From: JABDPF01 sp037384065
Lineage (GTDB): Bacteria > Pseudomonadota > Gammaproteobacteria > Xanthomonadales > SZUA-36
Assembly (NCBI GenBank): GCA_037384065.1
Contig: JARROJ010000014.1
Span: 1 to 64,000 of the forward strand
Reading direction: 5' to 3'
Length of the DNA stretch: 64,000 nucleotides
Shown here: piece by piece, positions 61,148 through 64,000 of the stretch
How the letters are laid out: each line of letters starts with the position of its first letter
Numbering within the stretch: position 1 is the stretch's first letter
Notes under the pieces: model-generated
What the model saw: the letters and a program-made list of their open reading frames with translations, nothing else
The model's database searches: none
What the model was told of the DNA's origin: nothing
Made by a program: the position numbers and the translations under genes

Positions 61148-62053
61148 CTACCTTTGCGATACGGCGAACGCCGATTCGAAGCGCCAGGTCCTCGTGATGT
61201 GCAGGATGTCCACGCGCTCCGCGATGTTGTCCGGCAGGGGCGCGTAGGGCGCCGCCAGGCGCACGATGCGCGCCGCCGCCTGGTCGATCTCCGGAATGCC
61301 CGAGCTGCGGCGTACGTCGATGCTTTCGACCGTGCCGTTGCGGCGGATGCCGACGGTCATCACCAGGTCACCGTGCAGTTTTCGCGCGCGCAGTTCGGTC
61401 GGGTAATTCAGGTTGCCGACCCGCTCGACCTTGGACACCCAGCTGCTCATGTAGCTGGCGAATTCGTACTCGCGGGTGTTGGCCGAGATGAATTCGCGGC
61501 GCGGCAACTTCGATTTCCAGCGCGTCTCGCTGCTCAACTCGGGCTGCAGGCTGGCCATCTCCATGCTCTGCCGGACCAGTTCGGCGGCCTCCGGCATCGG
61601 CGCCTCGGGTTGCTCCGCCAGGTTGGGGTCCAGCGCCTTCTCGGACGGCGCTTCGGCCGCGAGGATCTCCCGCTGTTCGACAGCGAGCTGCGGCACCTGT
61701 TGCCGGGCCTGCTGCGCATCGGCGCCCTCCTGCGGTCCGGGCAGCGGGCCGCTGACCGTTTCCGACGGACGAACGTCCTCGGTGGTGTCGCCGCCCCCCT
61801 TCTGGGTGGCCTGGGCGAGGTAATCCGCCTCTTCGGGTTCGCTCTCGGAGCGCCACTGCACCAGCACGACGTCCAGCGTGTCCGCGAGCCGGGGCGGCGG
61901 CGTCAGTGACAGGCCGAAGCCGAGACCGAACACGACCAGCACGTGCAGCGCGGTCGCCATGACCAGGAACACCATGAAACGATCCCGGGTCCATGCCGGG
62001 TAGCGAATGTCTTTCAGCGTCATGCCGTCGGTCCCAAATCCGTTTGCCTCCAT
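61148..62053 (-). CDS. tonB: TonB-family energy transducer
   Basis: Periplasm-spanning protein that links the proton-motive-force complex to outer-membrane receptors, 301 residues. A single N-terminal membrane anchor (FMVFLVMATALHVLVVFGLG) is followed by an acidic, glutamine-rich spacer with few prolines, and the C-terminal TonB domain (about 215-300; YPTELRARKLHGDLVMTVGI, IDVRRSSGIPEIDQAA). The start could also be an ATG 30 nt downstream. It lies 7 nt after gshB, the order seen for tonB3 in Pseudomonas aeruginosa, where the protein has been linked to twitching. ExbB/ExbD are not nearby. Confidence 0.92.
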   Translation of the reverse strand: MEANGFGTDGMTLKDIRYPAWTRDRFMVFLVMATALHVLVVFGLGFGLSLTPPPRLADTLDVVLVQWRSESEPEEADYLAQATQKGGGDTTEDVRPSETVSGPLPGPQEGADAQQARQQVPQLAVEQREILAAEAPSEKALDPNLAEQPEAPMPEAAELVRQSMEMASLQPELSSETRWKSKLPRREFISANTREYEFASYMSSWVSKVERVGNLNYPTELRARKLHGDLVMTVGIRRNGTVESIDVRRSSGIPEIDQAAARIVRLAAPYAPLPDNIAERVDILHITRTWRFESAFAVSQR

Positions 62054-62060
62054 CGCGTCC

Positions 62061-63035
62061 TCAGTCGCGCAACGCCTCCATGGCGTCGAACAGGTCGCCC
62101 GCGATATTCAGCCCGTACGCCGCATCCAGCTCGCGGATGCAGGTCGGGCTGGTCACGTTGACCTCGGTCAGCCAGTCGCCGATGACGTCCAGCCCCGCGA
62201 ACAGGATACCGCGTCGAACCAGTTCCGGTGCAACCTGGCTCACGATCCAGCGGTCCCGTTCGCTCAGTTCGACGCCGACGCCGGTGCCGCCCTTGGCGAG
62301 GTTGCCGCGAAAATCCCCGGCGCCGGGAATGCGCGCCAGCGCATAGGGCACCGGCTCGCCACCGACCACCAGCACCCGCTTGTCACCCTGCGTGATCTCG
62401 GGGATGAACCGCTGCACGATGACCAGTTCCCGGTCCTTGCGCGTGATCGTTTCGAGGATCACGTTCAGGTTGGGGTCGTCGGGCTCGACCCGGAAGATCG
62501 ATTCGCCCCCCATGCCGTCGAGCGGCTTGACGACGGACAGGCCCTGCGCCTGCACGAATTCACGGATCTCGCGCGAATGGCGCGTGATCAGGGCCGGCAC
62601 GCAACACTGGGGAAACCGGGTAATGAAGAACTTCTCGTTCGCGTCCCGCAGCGCCTGCGGTCGGTTGACCACGGTCACCCCGGCCTGCTCCGCGAGATCG
62701 AGAACGTAGGTCGTGTAGACGTAGTCCATGTCGAACGGCGGATCCTTGCGCATCAGCAGGAAATCGAGTTCGGCCAGTTCGCGGTTCTCCGCCGCGCCGA
62801 GCGTGAACCAGTCGTCCGCATCGTCGCGCACTTCGAGCGGCGCCATGCGGCCGAACGGCGCGCCATCGCGAACGGTGAGGTCGTCCGGTTCCATGTACCG
62901 GATCTCGTGGCCCCGCCGCTGGGCTTCCAGCAACATGGCGAAGGTCGAGTCCTTGTACATGGCGATGCCGGCGATCGGGTCCATGATGACTCCGGTGCGC
63001 CAGGGCCGGCCGTTTGCTCGGGATACGTCGCTCAT
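62061..63035 (-). CDS. gshB: Glutathione synthetase
   Basis: ATP-grasp ligase adding glycine to gamma-glutamylcysteine. The 324 residues begin with VIMDPIAGIAMYKDSTFAML and include the RKDPPFDMDYVYTT loop, VVKPLDGMGGESIFRV, the ATP-binding IVQRFIPEITQGDKRVLVV-type strand (about 204-222) and EVNVTSPTC with metal ligands. Together with gloA it shows this organism makes and uses glutathione. It is divergent from pilG over 279 nt. Confidence 0.96.
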   Translation of the reverse strand: MSDVSRANGRPWRTGVIMDPIAGIAMYKDSTFAMLLEAQRRGHEIRYMEPDDLTVRDGAPFGRMAPLEVRDDADDWFTLGAAENRELAELDFLLMRKDPPFDMDYVYTTYVLDLAEQAGVTVVNRPQALRDANEKFFITRFPQCCVPALITRHSREIREFVQAQGLSVVKPLDGMGGESIFRVEPDDPNLNVILETITRKDRELVIVQRFIPEITQGDKRVLVVGGEPVPYALARIPGAGDFRGNLAKGGTGVGVELSERDRWIVSQVAPELVRRGILFAGLDVIGDWLTEVNVTSPTCIRELDAAYGLNIAGDLFDAMEALRD

Positions 63036-63314
63036 CCTGTCTACCCTGATTACGCGGGCGAATCGCCCGTCGGTTTCGCAGTCCGTTATTATCGACTCTA
63101 GCGGAGATCGGTACCAGCGATCAAACGCGGGCGCGGGCCTCGAGCGATGACCAATGACCCGTGTTAGCTTTTCCTTATAAGCTGTTGATTACTTCTGGAA
63201 TCTGCAAGCGAAAGTGGTAGACTAGATGGTCCCGGTGGACTATATTCACCGGAAACGGGCACCACCGGGCGTCGCACAGCGCCCGCTTCAGCTCGATTGA
63301 CCAGGGAAGGATAT

Positions 63315-63728
63315 ATGACTGAAGAGCACACCCCCGAGAAGGCCGATGGCGCCTCCGGTTCCGCCGCGCTGCGCATCCTCGTCGTCGACGACAGCTCCAC
63401 CATCCGGCGTTCGGCCGAGTCGATGCTCAAGGGCGAGGGGTACGACGTGGTCACCGCGGAGAACGGGTTCGAAGCCCTGTCCATGGTGGCCCGGCACAAA
63501 CCCGACCTGATTTTCGTCGACATCATGATGCCGCGCCTCGACGGCTATCAGACCTGCGCGATCATCAAGAACAACGCCGAATACCGGGCCACACCGGTCG
63601 TCATGCTGACCAGCAAGGACGGTCTCTTCGACCAGGCGCGCGGCCGGGTCGTCGGGTCCGACCTGTACCTGACCAAGCCCTTCACCAAAGAGGAACTGCT
63701 CGCCGCCGTGGCACAACACGCCGCCTAG
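63315..63728 (+). CDS. pilG: Twitching-motility response regulator PilG
   Basis: Single-domain CheY-like receiver of 137 residues in the Chp/Pil chemosensory pathway that controls type IV pili. The phosphorylation site is D69 (FVDIMMPRLDG), with the acidic pair in VVDDSSTIRRS and the lysine in YLTKPFTKEELL. The ATG at 63315 has a GGAAGGA ribosome site; an in-frame TTG 18 nt upstream is less likely. In Pseudomonas pilG is followed by pilH, but here the next gene is pilI-like, 45 nt downstream. Confidence 0.93.
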   Translation: MTEEHTPEKADGASGSAALRILVVDDSSTIRRSAESMLKGEGYDVVTAENGFEALSMVARHKPDLIFVDIMMPRLDGYQTCAIIKNNAEYRATPVVMLTSKDGLFDQARGRVVGSDLYLTKPFTKEELLAAVAQHAA

Positions 63729-63773
63729 ACGAATGCACATCGACGTTCCACGAACAGGGAAGTGAATGGACAG

Positions 63774-64000
63774 ATGACAGGAATCGGTACGAACACCGCC
63801 TTCGCAAAACTGCTCGAGTACGAGAAGCGGGCGGCCGCGTTCCGTCCGGGCAGCCGCGAGGGACACGGACCGGCGGACGAATGGACCGGGATCGTTTTCC
63901 GCCTCGCCGGCCAGCGCGTCACCTGCAACATCGACCGCATCAGCGAAATTCTGCCGTGCGCGCCGTCGACCGCGGTGCCCGGGGCCAAACCGTGGATCAT
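63774..64000 (+). CDS. pilI: CheW-like chemosensory adaptor PilI (3' end cut by window edge)
   Basis: The first 75 codons of a CheW-domain protein. After an N-terminal stretch (FAKLLEYEKRAAAFRPG) typical of PilI, the CheW fold begins with WTGIVFRLAGQRVTCNIDRISEILP. It follows pilG directly, so the Chp operon continues beyond the window, apparently without an intervening pilH. Confidence 0.85.
   Translation, partial: MTGIGTNTAFAKLLEYEKRAAAFRPGSREGHGPADEWTGIVFRLAGQRVTCNIDRISEILPCAPSTAVPGAKPWI

Overview
This 64 kb stretch is a gene-dense, GC-rich chromosome segment of a gammaproteobacterium. The clues are the rsmG-parA-parB-atpI-atpB-atpE order, a gammaproteobacterial-type his operon, NhaB, SlyX, SrkA, and the yqgE-yqgF ... 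tonB-gshB-pilG-pilI neighbourhood familiar from Pseudomonas-like genomes. I cannot name the genus. There is no rRNA or tRNA gene, no recognisable transposase, no prophage and no CRISPR array. Most of the window is core metabolism in tight operons with ATGA overlaps, so the unusual signals sit in a few intergenic islands and odd operon compositions.

Layout. 0-5 kb (minus): rsmG-parA-parB followed by the start of the ATP synthase operon, with a DUF4136-like lipoprotein where mnmG often sits. 5-11 kb (minus): a five-gene Opp-type peptide importer facing an RpiR-family regulator (plus). 12-16 kb: lysA (minus), then a beta-lactamase-fold serine hydrolase and alr (plus), all touching diaminopimelate, D-alanine or peptidoglycan chemistry. 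16.1-16.5 kb: an island of REP-like repeats. 16.5-22 kb (minus): a partial hydroxyproline-catabolic operon (deaminase, GntR regulator, 2-epimerase) leading into a DUF885 zinc-peptidase-like protein, DUF4399 and SlyD. 22.1-22.9 kb: a DUF4097 exported repeat protein.

23-30.5 kb (plus): a TrpR/YerC-family regulator followed by the complete hisGDCBHAFIE operon, with a TrpR-like palindrome over the predicted start site. 30.5-37 kb (minus): a beta-CASP RNase, a MacB/LolD-type ATPase, three successive HlyD-type adaptors and one FtsX-type permease. 37-40.5 kb: a POT di/tripeptide transporter divergent from an M20 dipeptidase. 40.5-43 kb (minus): egtB-egtD for ergothioneine. 43-45 kb: a CDF metal exporter, a single-domain GDT1 protein, and ilvE (plus).

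45.24-45.84 kb is the most unusual part. It carries a near-perfect sigma-54 promoter, three leader hairpins (one of 12 bp), a 60-codon unrecognised ORF with a good Shine-Dalgarno, and a terminator-like structure. The locus abuts a NYN-LOTUS gene whose C-terminus is replaced. 46.6-55 kb: srkA, a GNAT, slyX, VOC, then the SAM cycle (metK-ahcY, metF), nhaB and gloA. 54.6-58.5 kb: orphan small proteins, a CBS protein, a DASS/SLC13 permease and trmB. 58.5-64 kb: yqgE, yqgF, a hypoxanthine-DNA-glycosylase-like protein, LOG and VOC proteins, tonB, gshB, pilG and the start of pilI.
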